From positions 49,085 through 113,084 of the forward strand of contig DASZSW010000021.1 in NCBI GenBank assembly GCA_035548515.1: a stretch of DNA of 64,000 nt, written 5' to 3'. The notes beneath the pieces are model-generated. The model saw only the letters and a list, made by a program, of their open reading frames with translations, ran no database searches and was not told the DNA's origin. Below are positions 34,605 through 43,137 of the stretch, piece by piece (the stretch's first letter is position 1; each line of letters starts with the position of its first letter). This DNA comes from DASZQY01 sp035548515 (lineage in GTDB: Bacteria; Pseudomonadota; Alphaproteobacteria; Rhizobiales; Kaistiaceae). Both the position numbers and the translations under genes were made by a program.

Positions 34605-34623
34605 TATCTTAGTGTCTAAGATA
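34605..34623. promoter_or_regulatory. Palindromic MarR operator
   Basis: TATCTTAG-TGT-CTAAGATA is a perfect 8-bp inverted repeat with a three-base centre, ending at the base before the marR start codon. TTAG...CTAA cores are typical of MarR-family sites. The TTGACT at 34588 could be a -35 element. No ribosome binding site fits between palindrome and ATG, so the message may be leaderless. It probably governs marR and the divergent 51-residue gene. Confidence 0.75.
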
Positions 34624-35082
34624 ATGACTGGACGAAAGCAAGCCCTGATCGCCGAGCTGAACCGCGCTGCCCGCGAAGCGAGTGGCCTCGGCAACGTCTT
34701 TGCCAACGCTGTCGCCGGAAAGCTTGGCGTGTCACCGACGGACCTTGAGTGCCTGGGCATCGTTGGCGCCGGTGAGACGGTGACGCCCGGCGATCTCGCC
34801 CGCGCCACCGGCCTTACCAGCGGCGCCATCACCGGCGTGGTCGACCGCCTGGAAAGGGGCGGCTATGTGCGCCGCGTCCGCGATACGGAGGATCGCCGCA
34901 AGGTCTATGTCCGCATAACCCAGGGAGGGCGCACGAAGGCTTACGGCCTCTACGCTTCGCTGAGCCGCGCCGTCGATCGCCTCGCGGCGAAATACTCCGC
35001 CGCGGAACTTGAGGTGCTGGTGCGCTACTTCGACGAAAGTCGCGACATGATGCTGGCGGAAATCGCCAAGCTCGACGGCTAG
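34624..35082 (+). CDS. MarR-family transcriptional regulator
   Basis: A 152-residue winged-helix regulator. LGVSPTDLECLGIVGAGETVTPGDLARATGLTSGAITGVVDRLERGGYVRRVRDTEDRRKVYVRIT contains the recognition helix (LTSGAITGVVDRLE) and the wing with DxRR (DTEDRRKV). Short N- and C-terminal helices form the dimer interface. The perfect palindrome just before its ATG points to autoregulation. The ligand is unknown. A TTG at 34588 would place the operator inside the coding region, so the ATG is preferred. The stop shares CTAG with the convergent hydroxylase. Confidence 0.9.
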   Translation: MTGRKQALIAELNRAAREASGLGNVFANAVAGKLGVSPTDLECLGIVGAGETVTPGDLARATGLTSGAITGVVDRLERGGYVRRVRDTEDRRKVYVRITQGGRTKAYGLYASLSRAVDRLAAKYSAAELEVLVRYFDESRDMMLAEIAKLDG

Positions 35083-36293
35083 ATCGCCTCGCCGCGGAGG
35101 AGCCGCGGCGCGCCTTCCGTGTCGCCGGATGCTTCGCCGATGAACAGCCGTTTCAGCCCCGGCAGGCGATCCACAATCCCGAGACCAACGTCGCGCATGA
35201 TGCGGAGCGCCGGATTGTCGTTGGCGAACAGCGTGTTCAGCGCGTCGGTCGCGAGCGCCATCTCCGCGGTGTCGTATCGCCGCCAGCGCTGATATCGCCC
35301 GAGCACCGTCAGCGACCCGACATCCAGCCCGAGCCGATGCCCTTCGACGAGGGTCTCCGCCAGCGCGGCCACGTCGCGATATCCGAGGTTCAGCCCTTGC
35401 CCGGCGATCGGATGGATGGAGTGCGCCGCGTCGCCCACCAGCGCGAACCGCGGCCGCACGAACTCCCGCGCCAGCGTCACGCCAAGCGGAAACGCCAGCG
35501 GCTTCCCCGCAACCCTGATCGCACCGAGCCGATGCCCGAACCGCCGCTCCAGCTCCACCTGGAAGACGAGCGGATCGCCCTTCACCAGGCGCTCGGCAAC
35601 ATCGGGCGGCTCCGTCCATACCAGTGACGAGCGATGGCGGCCGTCGGCGTCATCGATTAGTGGCAGCATCGCGAACGGTCCTGCCGGAAGAAAATGCTCC
35701 TCCGCCCGGCCCTCATGCGGCCGCTCGTGCATCACCGTCGCTACGATTCCCGTCTGCCCGTACTGTCGCCCCACCGTGGCGATGCCGGCAATGTCGCGAA
35801 GCTTCGAGCGCACGCCGTCGGCCGCCACCAGCAGCCGCGCGCCGATCGCCGTGGCCTTCAGCGTCGCGCGCACCACCGTCCCATCCGCGACGAAGTCGGT
35901 CACCGTCTCGGGCGCGATTATTGCGACGCCGGCATCCGAGGCCGACTTGCGCAACGCCGCGACCACGACACCGTCCGCCACGACGTGCGCCGTGCCCTCC
36001 GTCGCGAACGTCAGGAAGACCGGCCGCGCGACATCGCCCGTGCGGCTATCCGTTACGATCATCTCGCTGACCGGCTGCGCCTGTGGCGCGATCGCATCCC
36101 AAACGCCGAGTCGCTCCAGCATCTTGCGCCCGCCGGCGACGATGGTGGACGCCCGCCCTTCACGCGTCGCCACATCCGGCGGAACCGCATCGACCAGCGT
36201 CACCGCAAGCGAGGGCGCCGCCTGCCGTAGCGCGACCGCCAGTGCAAGGCCAACCTGCCCGCCGCCCGCAATGAGGATGTCGGTGTCTGTCAT
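35079..36293 (-). CDS. UbiH/UbiF-family FAD-dependent hydroxylase
   Basis: A 404-residue flavoprotein monooxygenase of the UbiH/COQ6 family. It has DILIAGGGQVGLALAVAL (FAD dinucleotide motif, residues 5-22), LLVAADGVRSKLRD (the DG motif near 150-165) and RPRFALVGDAAHSIHPIAGQGLNLGYRDVAALAETL (GD motif, about 280-315). The family hydroxylates the ubiquinone ring; which position this member acts on cannot be decided, so no symbol is given. It reads toward marR. Palindromic repeat DNA separates it from the thioesterase. Confidence 0.92.
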   Translation of the reverse strand: MTDTDILIAGGGQVGLALAVALRQAAPSLAVTLVDAVPPDVATREGRASTIVAGGRKMLERLGVWDAIAPQAQPVSEMIVTDSRTGDVARPVFLTFATEGTAHVVADGVVVAALRKSASDAGVAIIAPETVTDFVADGTVVRATLKATAIGARLLVAADGVRSKLRDIAGIATVGRQYGQTGIVATVMHERPHEGRAEEHFLPAGPFAMLPLIDDADGRHRSSLVWTEPPDVAERLVKGDPLVFQVELERRFGHRLGAIRVAGKPLAFPLGVTLAREFVRPRFALVGDAAHSIHPIAGQGLNLGYRDVAALAETLVEGHRLGLDVGSLTVLGRYQRWRRYDTAEMALATDALNTLFANDNPALRIMRDVGLGIVDRLPGLKRLFIGEASGDTEGAPRLLRGEAI

Positions 36294-36312
36294 GTGCCCA
36301 TTTTACTCCCCG

Positions 36313-36405
36313 CTCGTCCCCGCGAAAGCGGGGATCCATCTCGGTGCGGCAACCCGCTCGCCGCGTATCGCACCAGGATGGGCCCCTGCCTCCGCGGGGT
36401 GAGCG
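36313..36405. repeat. Extragenic palindromic repeat (alphaproteobacterial REP-like)
   Basis: Two palindromic blocks face each other. CCCCGCGAAAGCGGGG at 36319-36334 is itself a hairpin and is followed by GATCCATCTCGGTGCG. The complementary half CGCACCAGGATGGGCCCC and a degenerate CCCCTGCCTCCGCGGGG follow at about 36369-36398. Nested repeats with a CCCCGCGAAAGCGGGGATCC core are widespread in alphaproteobacterial intergenic regions. It lies between divergently transcribed genes, so its role is not as a simple terminator. Confidence 0.75.
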
Positions 36406-36434
36406 GACAGGTGGACGCATGCTACACACCCACC

Positions 36435-37292
36435 ATGCACGACCCGATCGAATCTCTCCTTGCCACGCTCGACCTCGAACAGCTCGAGCACAACCTTTAC
36501 CGCGGCCGCAGCCCGCAGGTCGGATGGCAGCGCGTATTCGGCGGCCAGGTGATCGGCCAGGCGCTGGTCGCCGCGGCCCGCACTGTAGAGGGCCGCCTCG
36601 CCCATTCGCTGCACGCGTATTTCATGCGGGAAGGCGATCCCACCGTGCCGATCATCTACGAGGTCGACCGCATCCGCGACGGCAAAAGCTTCGCTACGCG
36701 TCGCGTCGTCGCCATCCAGCACGGCCAGGCGATCTTCTCCATGTCGGCGTCGTTCCAGATCGAGGAGCCCGGTCTCGATCATCAGATCGAAATGCCCAAC
36801 GTGCCCGCGCCGGAGGAACTGCCGTCGGAGTCCGAGCTGCAGGCGGCTTACCTCCATGTCGCGCCCGACAGCGTGAAGCGCTACTGGGAGCGGCCGCGCG
36901 CGATCGAGATCCGCCCGCTCGATCTGCGTCACTTCTTCAGCCGCGAGAAACTGCCGCCGCAACAGAGCGTGTGGGTGCGCGCCACCGGGCCGCTGCCCGA
37001 CGATCCGATCATTCACCGTGCCGTGCTCGCCTACGCCTCCGATATGACGCTGCTGGATACCGCGCTATTCGCCCATGGGCGCATGATCTTCGATCGCGAC
37101 CTGCAGGCCGCCAGCCTCGACCACGCCATGTGGTTCCACCGGCCGGTCCGTGCCGACGAGTGGCTGCTCTATGCGGAGGACAGCCCTTCGGCATCGGGAG
37201 CCCGCGGCTTCACGCGCGGCAATCTCTTTTCCCGCGACGGCAAGCTGGTCGCCTCGGTGGCGCAGGAAGGTCTCATCCGCGTCCGCGATTAG
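36435..37292 (+). CDS. tesB: Acyl-CoA thioesterase II
   Basis: TesB hydrolyses medium- and long-chain acyl-CoA to free acids. The 285-residue double-hotdog protein reads LEQLEHNLYRGRSPQVGWQRVFGGQVIGQALVAAARTV, AHSLHAYFMREGDPTVPIIYEVDRIRDGKSFATRRVVAIQHGQAIFSMSASFQ, then LAYASDMTLLDTAL (the catalytic Asp region) and SLDHAMWFHRPVRADEWLLY. The ATG at 36435 is the family start. It follows the palindromic repeat and has no close same-strand partner. Confidence 0.95.
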   Translation: MHDPIESLLATLDLEQLEHNLYRGRSPQVGWQRVFGGQVIGQALVAAARTVEGRLAHSLHAYFMREGDPTVPIIYEVDRIRDGKSFATRRVVAIQHGQAIFSMSASFQIEEPGLDHQIEMPNVPAPEELPSESELQAAYLHVAPDSVKRYWERPRAIEIRPLDLRHFFSREKLPPQQSVWVRATGPLPDDPIIHRAVLAYASDMTLLDTALFAHGRMIFDRDLQAASLDHAMWFHRPVRADEWLLYAEDSPSASGARGFTRGNLFSRDGKLVASVAQEGLIRVRD

Positions 37293-37425
37293 CTGCCCAA
37301 TAAGCGTGCAAATGACTAAAATCGCCTATTTTTGCGCCATCTGACGCCTGCTGACGCTCGGCGCGCCGCAAAGCAGCCCCGTTTTTGCCCGCGCTTTCAG
37401 CACCTTGCCGCCCTGCCAGCCAAGT

Positions 37426-37441
37426 TGGCACGGACTTTGAT
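37426..37441 (+). promoter_or_regulatory. Sigma-54 (-24/-12) promoter of glnK-amtB
   Basis: TGGCACG-GACT-TTGAT matches the sigma-54 consensus TGGCACG-N4-TTGCW except for GA in place of GC at the -12 element. It lies about 125 bp upstream of glnK. glnK-amtB operons are classically driven by sigma-54 with NtrC under nitrogen limitation. No unambiguous NtrC site was seen, though an AT-rich dyad lies near 37305-37338. Confidence 0.78.
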
Positions 37442-37564
37442 TTGGATGCGGCGGTCAAAGTCGTCGGCGGCCATCCGGCTGCTTGGGGGCATGCACCGTT
37501 CAGGCTTCGCTAAGTCCGTTCCGTCAAGGGCCGGGCCGCGGGCGTAAACCGGGGAAACCTGCTC

Positions 37565-37903
37565 ATGAAAATCGTGATGGCTGTCATCAAGCCGTTCAAA
37601 CTCGACGAGGTGCGCGATGCCCTCACGGCGGTCGGCGTTCAGGGCCTGACCGTGACGGAAGTGAAGGGATACGGGCGCCAGAAGGGGCACACCGAGATCT
37701 ACCGCGGCACGGAATACGCGGTGAGCTTCCTGCCCAAGATCAAGATCGAGATCGGCGTGCCCGCCGATCAGGTCGACAAGGTCGTCGACGCGATCACCTC
37801 CGCCGCCAAGACCGGCCAGATCGGCGACGGCAAAATCTTCGTCTACTCAATCGATCAAGCCGTGCGCATCCGCACCGGCGAGACCGACAACGACGCGCTG
37901 TAA
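37565..37903 (+). CDS. glnK: P-II nitrogen regulatory protein GlnK
   Basis: A 112-residue P-II signal protein that senses 2-oxoglutarate and ADP/ATP and binds AmtB. It reads MKIVMAVIKPFKLDEVRDAL, KGYGRQKGHTEIYRGTEYAVSFLPK (T-loop with the uridylylation site Tyr51) and the C-loop SIDQAVRIRTGETDNDAL. It is followed after 12 bp by amtB, the usual pair. The sigma-54-type promoter upstream implies induction by nitrogen limitation. Confidence 0.97.
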   Translation: MKIVMAVIKPFKLDEVRDALTAVGVQGLTVTEVKGYGRQKGHTEIYRGTEYAVSFLPKIKIEIGVPADQVDKVVDAITSAAKTGQIGDGKIFVYSIDQAVRIRTGETDNDAL

Positions 37904-37915
37904 GGAGCCGCTTGG

Positions 37916-39268
37916 ATGAACACCCGTTGGACTAAAACCCTCCTCGGCGCTGCCGGACTGCTCGCCGTCACGGCGGTAGCGGCCTTCGCCCAAGACGCCG
38001 CGCCCGCCGCAACCGATGCGGCCGCGGCGGCCGCTCCGCCGGCTCCTCCCGCGATCGATCATGGCGATACGGCGTGGATGCTCACCTCCACCGCGCTCGT
38101 GCTGCTGATGACCGTCCCCGGCCTCGCGCTCTTCTACGGCGGCATGGTCCGCAAGAAGAACGTGCTGGCGACTGTCATGCAGTCGTTCGCCATCACCTGC
38201 CTTGTCACCGTCATCTGGATGGTCGTCGGCTACTCCCTCGCCTTCACCGACGGCGGCACGATGCAGGCCTACATCGGCGGGCTTTCGCGCTTCTTCCTCA
38301 AGGACATGGGCGTCGGGGCGGTCTCGTACACGATCCCCGAATCCGTCTTCATGATGTTCCAGATGACGTTCGCGATCATCACGCCGGCCCTCATCGCCGG
38401 CGCCTTCGCGGACCGCATGAAGTTCTCCGCCATGCTCTGGTTCATGGGGCTGTGGTCGATCCTGGTCTACTCGCCGATCGCCCACTGGGTCTGGGGCGGC
38501 GGCTTCCTCGGCGGCCTCGGCGTGCTCGATTTCGCCGGCGGCACCGTGGTGCACATCAACGCCGGCGTCGCGGGCCTCGTTTGCGCCCTCGTGCTCGGCA
38601 AGCGCATCGGCACGGGCCACGACAACATGGCCCCGCACAACTTGGTGCTCTCGGTCGTCGGCGCCTCCCTCCTGTGGGTCGGCTGGTTCGGCTTCAACGC
38701 CGGCTCCGAGCTCGCCGCTGACGGCCGCGCCGGCATGGCCATGCTGGTCACGCAGGTTGCCACCGCCGGCGCCGCTCTCGCCTGGATGTTTGCCGAATGG
38801 ATCGCACGCGGCAAGCCGAGCGTGCTCGGCATCATCTCGGGCGCCGTGGCCGGCCTCGTCGCCGTCACCCCGGCTTCCGGCTGGGTCGATCCGACGGGTG
38901 GCCTGGTCATCGGCATCGTCGCCGGCGTTGTCTGCTTCTGGGCCGTCGTCTGGCTGAAGCCGATGCTCGGCTACGACGACTCGCTCGACTCCTTCGGCGT
39001 TCACGGCGTCGGCGGCTTCGTCGGCGCCATCCTGACCGGCGTGTTCGCCGTGTCAGCGGTCGGCGGCGAAGGCAAGTCGGGCTGGATCGATGGCAACTTC
39101 GGCCAGATCTGGATCCAGTTCGAAGGCACCGTCGCCACCATCGTCTGGTCGGGCGTCGTCTCCTTCATCATCCTGAAAGTCATCGACGTCGTCATTGGCC
39201 TGCGCGTCACCAAGGAAGTCGAAGTCGAGGGTCTCGACATCAACCTCCACGGCGAAATCGTTCAGTAA
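37916..39268 (+). CDS. amtB: Ammonium transporter AmtB
   Basis: A 450-residue ammonium channel. A signal peptide (AAGLLAVTAVAAFA) and an Ala/Pro-rich stretch precede 11 transmembrane helices. The channel signatures are present: DTAWMLTSTALVLLMTVPGLALFYGGMVRKKNV, the conserved GGTVVHINAGVAGL with the pore His, HNLVLSVVGASLLWVGWFGFNAGS and SLDSFGVHGVGGFVGAILTG with the second pore His. Coupled to glnK. A terminator follows 24 bp after the stop. Confidence 0.97.
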   Translation: MNTRWTKTLLGAAGLLAVTAVAAFAQDAAPAATDAAAAAAPPAPPAIDHGDTAWMLTSTALVLLMTVPGLALFYGGMVRKKNVLATVMQSFAITCLVTVIWMVVGYSLAFTDGGTMQAYIGGLSRFFLKDMGVGAVSYTIPESVFMMFQMTFAIITPALIAGAFADRMKFSAMLWFMGLWSILVYSPIAHWVWGGGFLGGLGVLDFAGGTVVHINAGVAGLVCALVLGKRIGTGHDNMAPHNLVLSVVGASLLWVGWFGFNAGSELAADGRAGMAMLVTQVATAGAALAWMFAEWIARGKPSVLGIISGAVAGLVAVTPASGWVDPTGGLVIGIVAGVVCFWAVVWLKPMLGYDDSLDSFGVHGVGGFVGAILTGVFAVSAVGGEGKSGWIDGNFGQIWIQFEGTVATIVWSGVVSFIILKVIDVVIGLRVTKEVEVEGLDINLHGEIVQ

Positions 39269-39292
39269 GGCGTCTCTTCCTCCCTAGACTTG

Positions 39293-39325
39293 ACCGGCCG
39301 GGTGGCATCGCCCGGCCGGTTTTTG
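39293..39325 (+). terminator. Rho-independent terminator after amtB
   Basis: ACCGGCCGGG at 39293-39302 pairs with CCCGGCCGGT at 39311-39320 across an eight-base loop and is followed by TTTTTG. It ends the glnK-amtB transcript and separates it from the polysaccharide cassette. Confidence 0.93.
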
Positions 39326-39453
39326 TTTGCCCTCCCGCCGCAGCGTCGCCGCCCGAAAAAATTCGTCGCGGCCGGCCGATCCTCACCTCCTCTTAGGGAT
39401 TGAGTAAGTACGATACATTCCAGACGGGGCTGGGTGATTCGCAGGGCGGCGCG

Positions 39454-40152
39454 ATGGGACGGGGTGTAGTGATGGGTTGGCTGGCGCTGTTGGCGCCGGC
39501 TCTGGTCGTTGTGGTGCCTGCCCATGCGGCGCCCAAGGCCAACCAGGTTTCGGTGAGCCTCGGTGCCAGCGATGGCAGCACCAGCGCCCGCAGTACCTGG
39601 ATCCACGCCTGGAACGGCAACCTCTCCAAGGATGGCTTTCTCTCCCGCTTTGACGCCGCCTTCACCGGGCTGTCGCTCGACAGCTCCGACCTTGGGATCG
39701 CGCGCGGCGATCTCCTCGTCGGATACCAGTGGCATACGGATGCACTGCGCCTCCGCCTGATGGGTGGCGCGAGCATCGTGAACCGCGAATTCTCCAACCC
39801 CGGACCAACGGCCATCGCGGGCACTTTCGCCGGCTTCAAGGTTTCCGGCCAGATCAGCACGAACAGCGCGTCCAAGCTTCTGCTCAGCGCCAGCGGCGCC
39901 TATTCGACGGTGCTCAGGCAGTACAGCACCTCGTTCCAGGCCGGCTGGAAGTTCGCCGGCTTCAACGCCGGCATCGAAGGCGGATTTGGCGGCAGCGACA
40001 CCTACAAAGGCGAAAAGGTCGGCGTCTTCCTGTCCGGGATAAAGATCGGCCTCATCTCGCTCGGCTCGTCGGTTGGCTACTCGTTCGGCGGCGACGAGGA
40101 GCAAAGCAAGAATTCGCCGTACGCCGATTTAAGCGCCTCTCTCCAGTTCTAG
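39454..40152 (+). CDS. BcsS-family outer-membrane beta-barrel protein
   Basis: A 232-residue secreted protein. The signal peptide (GWLALLAPALVVVVPAHAA) precedes alternating amphipathic strands ending in YADLSASLQF, a terminal aromatic residue typical of outer-membrane barrels. SVSLGASDGSTSARSTW, ARGDLLVGYQWHTDALRLRLMGGASIVNREFS, GAYSTVLRQYSTSFQAGW and GEKVGVFLSGIKIG resemble the cellulose biosynthesis protein BcsS family. It begins the cassette with alg8-, alg44- and algL-like genes but no cellulose synthase, so the cargo is probably not cellulose. Starts at 39454 or 39472 are both possible. Confidence 0.72.
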   Translation: MGRGVVMGWLALLAPALVVVVPAHAAPKANQVSVSLGASDGSTSARSTWIHAWNGNLSKDGFLSRFDAAFTGLSLDSSDLGIARGDLLVGYQWHTDALRLRLMGGASIVNREFSNPGPTAIAGTFAGFKVSGQISTNSASKLLLSASGAYSTVLRQYSTSFQAGWKFAGFNAGIEGGFGGSDTYKGEKVGVFLSGIKIGLISLGSSVGYSFGGDEEQSKNSPYADLSASLQF

Positions 40153-40198
40153 CCCAGCCCGCAAGGCAAGCGTTCAGTACCGTCCCGGTTGGTCAGTT

Positions 40199-41794
40199 GT
40201 GTCCGTGTTCGATCTCCCCATTGTGCGGGCTTCCGATCTCGCGTTTGGCGACAGCCCCAGCCCGTCACTTGCCGCCGGCCGCTCCCGAGTGCGCGGTTTG
40301 GCAGCAGCGGCCACCGTGGTCGTGCTGGCAGCTGGCGCCCTTGCCGCTCTCCTGGCCATCCGGGGCATTCACACAGCGGCCGCTGCTGTCTCAATTGGCA
40401 CTATCGGAACGATCAGCCTCTGGCGCTATGGCTGGTGGCTCGTTCAAGTCGCGCGCGCCGCGATCTACCTGAATGTCGCGTTCCCGCGCCTTCGCGCGAC
40501 CGCCGACGCGATTGGCCGCAGGGTCCCGCACCTCTACGCAGTTGTCTGTTCGTACGAGATTCCGCGCCTGGAATCCGAACGCGTCTACCGCGCGCTCATC
40601 GAAAATTGCCTGGCCTACGGCACGCCCGCAACCATCGTCGCCGCGATCACGTCGAGCCACGACGAGGAAATGATCCGCGACATCTATGAGTCGATGGGCG
40701 CGCCCGAAGCGGTGGAAATCATCGTGCAGTTCCAGAAGGGCGACGGCAAGCGCAGTGCCTTGGCACACGCGCTTCGTTCCATCGCCCGGCGTGAGCCGCC
40801 GAGCAACGCGCTTGTCGCACTCATCGACGGCGACGTAGTGCTCGATCCCGCTGCCATCGCCGGATGCGCGCCGATGTTCGTGACCGATTCCCGGCTGAGC
40901 GCGCTTACCACCAACAACGACGCAATCGTCAGCGGCAACCCGATCGTCCGTCACTGGTTCGCGCTTCGCCACGCGCAGCGTCACGTTCTCATGTCATCGA
41001 TGGCGCTGTCCGGGCGGCTACTTGTGCTCACCGGCCGCTTCTCGATGTTCCGCGCGCGCGATGCGATCACTCCGGAGTTCATCGATCTGATCGAGCGCGA
41101 GTCATTCGACCACTGGCGCCTCGGCCGGCTTCGCTTCGTCAGTGGTGACGACAAATCGACCTGGTACTACATCCTGAAACATCGCGGCCGCATGCTATAC
41201 GTGCCCGACGTGAAGGCCGTGAGCTTCGAGAGCATGCCTCGCGGCCGCACCTTCGTAGGCGGCGCCACCGCGCTGATGCTGCGCTGGTACGGCAACATGC
41301 TGCGCGCCAACGCCAAGGCGATCCGCCTCGGGCCGCGCACCTGCGGCGCCTTCACCTGGTGGAGCCTCATCGACCAGCGCGTCTCGATGTGGACCTCGCT
41401 GATCGGGCCGACGGCCGTGCTGATCCTTGCAGTGACGGGCGCGCCGCTGGCGCCGCTCGCCTACCTCGCCTGGGTCCTCCTCACCCGCAGCACGATGGCG
41501 CTGGTCGACGGAGCGTTCTGGGGCCGTGTTTACCCTTCGTGGCCGCTTCTGATGTTCTTTAACCAGGTCTGGGGCGCCTGGCTGCGGGTCTACATGCTTT
41601 TCCGTCCCGACCGCCAGGGCTGGACGCGCCAGCGCATCGGCAGCAGCGGCAGCGCCCACAGCGCAGCGACAAGTGCAGCGTTGCACGCCGCTGCGCTCAC
41701 AGCCTTCGTTCTTTTCGTTGCCGTAGGCCTCGGAATGGTGCCGAGCATTCCGCGCCACCTCATCCCGGCGGTGCAGCTCATGGTGAAGCCGTGA
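40199..41794 (+). CDS. Alg8-type mannuronan synthase-like glycosyltransferase
   Basis: A 531-residue GT2 processive glycosyltransferase. Two N-terminal transmembrane segments (about 32-55 and 60-78) precede the catalytic domain. KGDGKRSALAHALR, DGDV at 210-213, GDDKSTWYYILKHRGRMLYVPDV at 316-338, RWYGNMLRANAKAIRLGPR from 362 and WWSLIDQRVSMWT with LIDQR near 390-394 are followed by C-terminal helices and FNQVWGAWLRVYMLFRPDRQGWTRQR. This closely follows Pseudomonas Alg8, which polymerises GDP-mannuronate. The start is GTG, 46 bp after the BcsS gene, and the stop overlaps the next gene (GTGA). Confidence 0.85.
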   Translation: MSVFDLPIVRASDLAFGDSPSPSLAAGRSRVRGLAAAATVVVLAAGALAALLAIRGIHTAAAAVSIGTIGTISLWRYGWWLVQVARAAIYLNVAFPRLRATADAIGRRVPHLYAVVCSYEIPRLESERVYRALIENCLAYGTPATIVAAITSSHDEEMIRDIYESMGAPEAVEIIVQFQKGDGKRSALAHALRSIARREPPSNALVALIDGDVVLDPAAIAGCAPMFVTDSRLSALTTNNDAIVSGNPIVRHWFALRHAQRHVLMSSMALSGRLLVLTGRFSMFRARDAITPEFIDLIERESFDHWRLGRLRFVSGDDKSTWYYILKHRGRMLYVPDVKAVSFESMPRGRTFVGGATALMLRWYGNMLRANAKAIRLGPRTCGAFTWWSLIDQRVSMWTSLIGPTAVLILAVTGAPLAPLAYLAWVLLTRSTMALVDGAFWGRVYPSWPLLMFFNQVWGAWLRVYMLFRPDRQGWTRQRIGSSGSAHSAATSAALHAAALTAFVLFVAVGLGMVPSIPRHLIPAVQLMVKP

Positions 41795-43137
41795 CGCCGG
41801 CCCCAGTTCGCGAAGCGCTCCGCTCTTCGCGCACGGAGCCCTTGGCGGAGCGCCATTCCGATCGCCACCACGGTGGCGTCGTCGTCGAAGCGCGCGACCA
41901 GCGCGACTTCGTTGAGGTCGCTGCCGAGTTCCAGGTCATCGTCGCCGGCCTCAAGCTGGATGGCGTGCGCCTTTCGCGCCGCCATGTCGTAGCCCGCGCG
42001 CCCGCCGACCCCGCGACCAAGCGCACGTGGACGATGCGCGACGGCGAGCGCGTGCCGCTGCTCGTGCGCATCGGCCTCTCCGGCTTCGTTCTGGAAATCG
42101 CGGCCTATGGCGTTCGCCGGTTTGCGCTGACGCAAGCGGGCGGTCACTTCCGTTTCGATCTTCAGGGCATGGACCGGCGCAACGAAGCTGCGCTTGCCCA
42201 GGTCGTGCGCACACTGCTGCGTGGCGAGTACCCGACGGTCGAGGAATTCGCAGGTCCGGCCGATACCGAGACGCCCATCGCATCCCCGCGCAAGGCAGAG
42301 CGCGGGTTTCGCGGCCGCGCGCTGGCCATCGGCGGACTGGCAGCGCTGTTCGCACTTGGCCTCGCCGCGTACGGTGCCCTATCAGTCTACGCCGGCTTCA
42401 TGACCGAGCGCAGCACGATCGCCACGTTGACCGCGCCCCGCATCGATCTGTTCGCCGCCACTTCCGGCATCGTCCAGGCCAACCGTTCGTTCTCCGGCCT
42501 CGATGTCACGCGTGACCAGCATCTGCTCTCCGTATTCGCGCCGGACCTCAGCGCCGACATCCAGGCGAGCGAGGCGAAGGTCGGCTACTACGATGCGCTG
42601 TTGGGCGACGGCGCCGCCAAGGCGAACGGGCTTCGCGATACCATCGCGCCTGTCGGTTTCGACGACCTCGGCCTGCCGCAAGCGGCAAAGCCCGCCATGC
42701 TCCGCCACGCGCGCGACTTCGAACTCGGCATCCTGCAGTCGCTGAAGACGCAAAGCGCCGCGCTTGACGTCTTTGCGCCGTGCAACTGCCGCGTCGTGTG
42801 GGCGGCCGACCCGCGATCGACCGTGAAGGCCGGCGACCTGTTGGTGACGTTGGCTCGAACCACACCCGACGACCTCCGCATCGAGGCGCTGTTCGATCTT
42901 TCGGAGGCGACCGCGATCCACCCGGGCCAGCGCGCCAAGATCCTCGACCCCGCGACCGGGGACCGTATCACCGCGACCGTTGAGCAGGTGCTGCTCGACG
43001 CGACAGACTCGCCCCGCATCGGCGTGCCGGAGGCCCTGCGACGCGACGCCAGCCACGCCACCGTTGTTTTGAAAGCCGCAACCCCGCCTACGCACCTGCG
43101 CATCGGCGCGCCCCTCGAAGTGGTGATCCTGAAATGA
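41791..43137 (+). CDS. Alg44-like membrane protein (PilZ-like plus HlyD-like domains)
   Basis: A 448-residue protein laid out like Alg44. An N-terminal cytoplasmic region of about 170 residues contains RHSDR (RxxxR, Arg21 and Arg25) but no clear [D/N]xSxxG. A transmembrane helix (about 178-200) and a periplasmic HlyD-like part follow: FAATSGIVQANRSFSGLDVTRDQHLLSVFAPD, APCNCRVVWAADPRSTVKAGDLLVTLAR, HPGQRAKI. PCNCRVV parallels PCDCVV of Pseudomonas Alg44. In alginate synthesis Alg44 binds c-di-GMP and activates Alg8; here the PilZ motif is degenerate. GTG start overlaps alg8 by four bases. Confidence 0.78.
   Translation: MTPAPVREALRSSRTEPLAERHSDRHHGGVVVEARDQRDFVEVAAEFQVIVAGLKLDGVRLSRRHVVARAPADPATKRTWTMRDGERVPLLVRIGLSGFVLEIAAYGVRRFALTQAGGHFRFDLQGMDRRNEAALAQVVRTLLRGEYPTVEEFAGPADTETPIASPRKAERGFRGRALAIGGLAALFALGLAAYGALSVYAGFMTERSTIATLTAPRIDLFAATSGIVQANRSFSGLDVTRDQHLLSVFAPDLSADIQASEAKVGYYDALLGDGAAKANGLRDTIAPVGFDDLGLPQAAKPAMLRHARDFELGILQSLKTQSAALDVFAPCNCRVVWAADPRSTVKAGDLLVTLARTTPDDLRIEALFDLSEATAIHPGQRAKILDPATGDRITATVEQVLLDATDSPRIGVPEALRRDASHATVVLKAATPPTHLRIGAPLEVVILK

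Noticed and set aside
37305..37338. AT-rich dyad upstream of glnK as an NtrC site
   Set aside because: GCGTGCAAAT and ATTTTTGCGCC are only loosely symmetric and spaced too far for the TGCAC-N7-GTGCA form.
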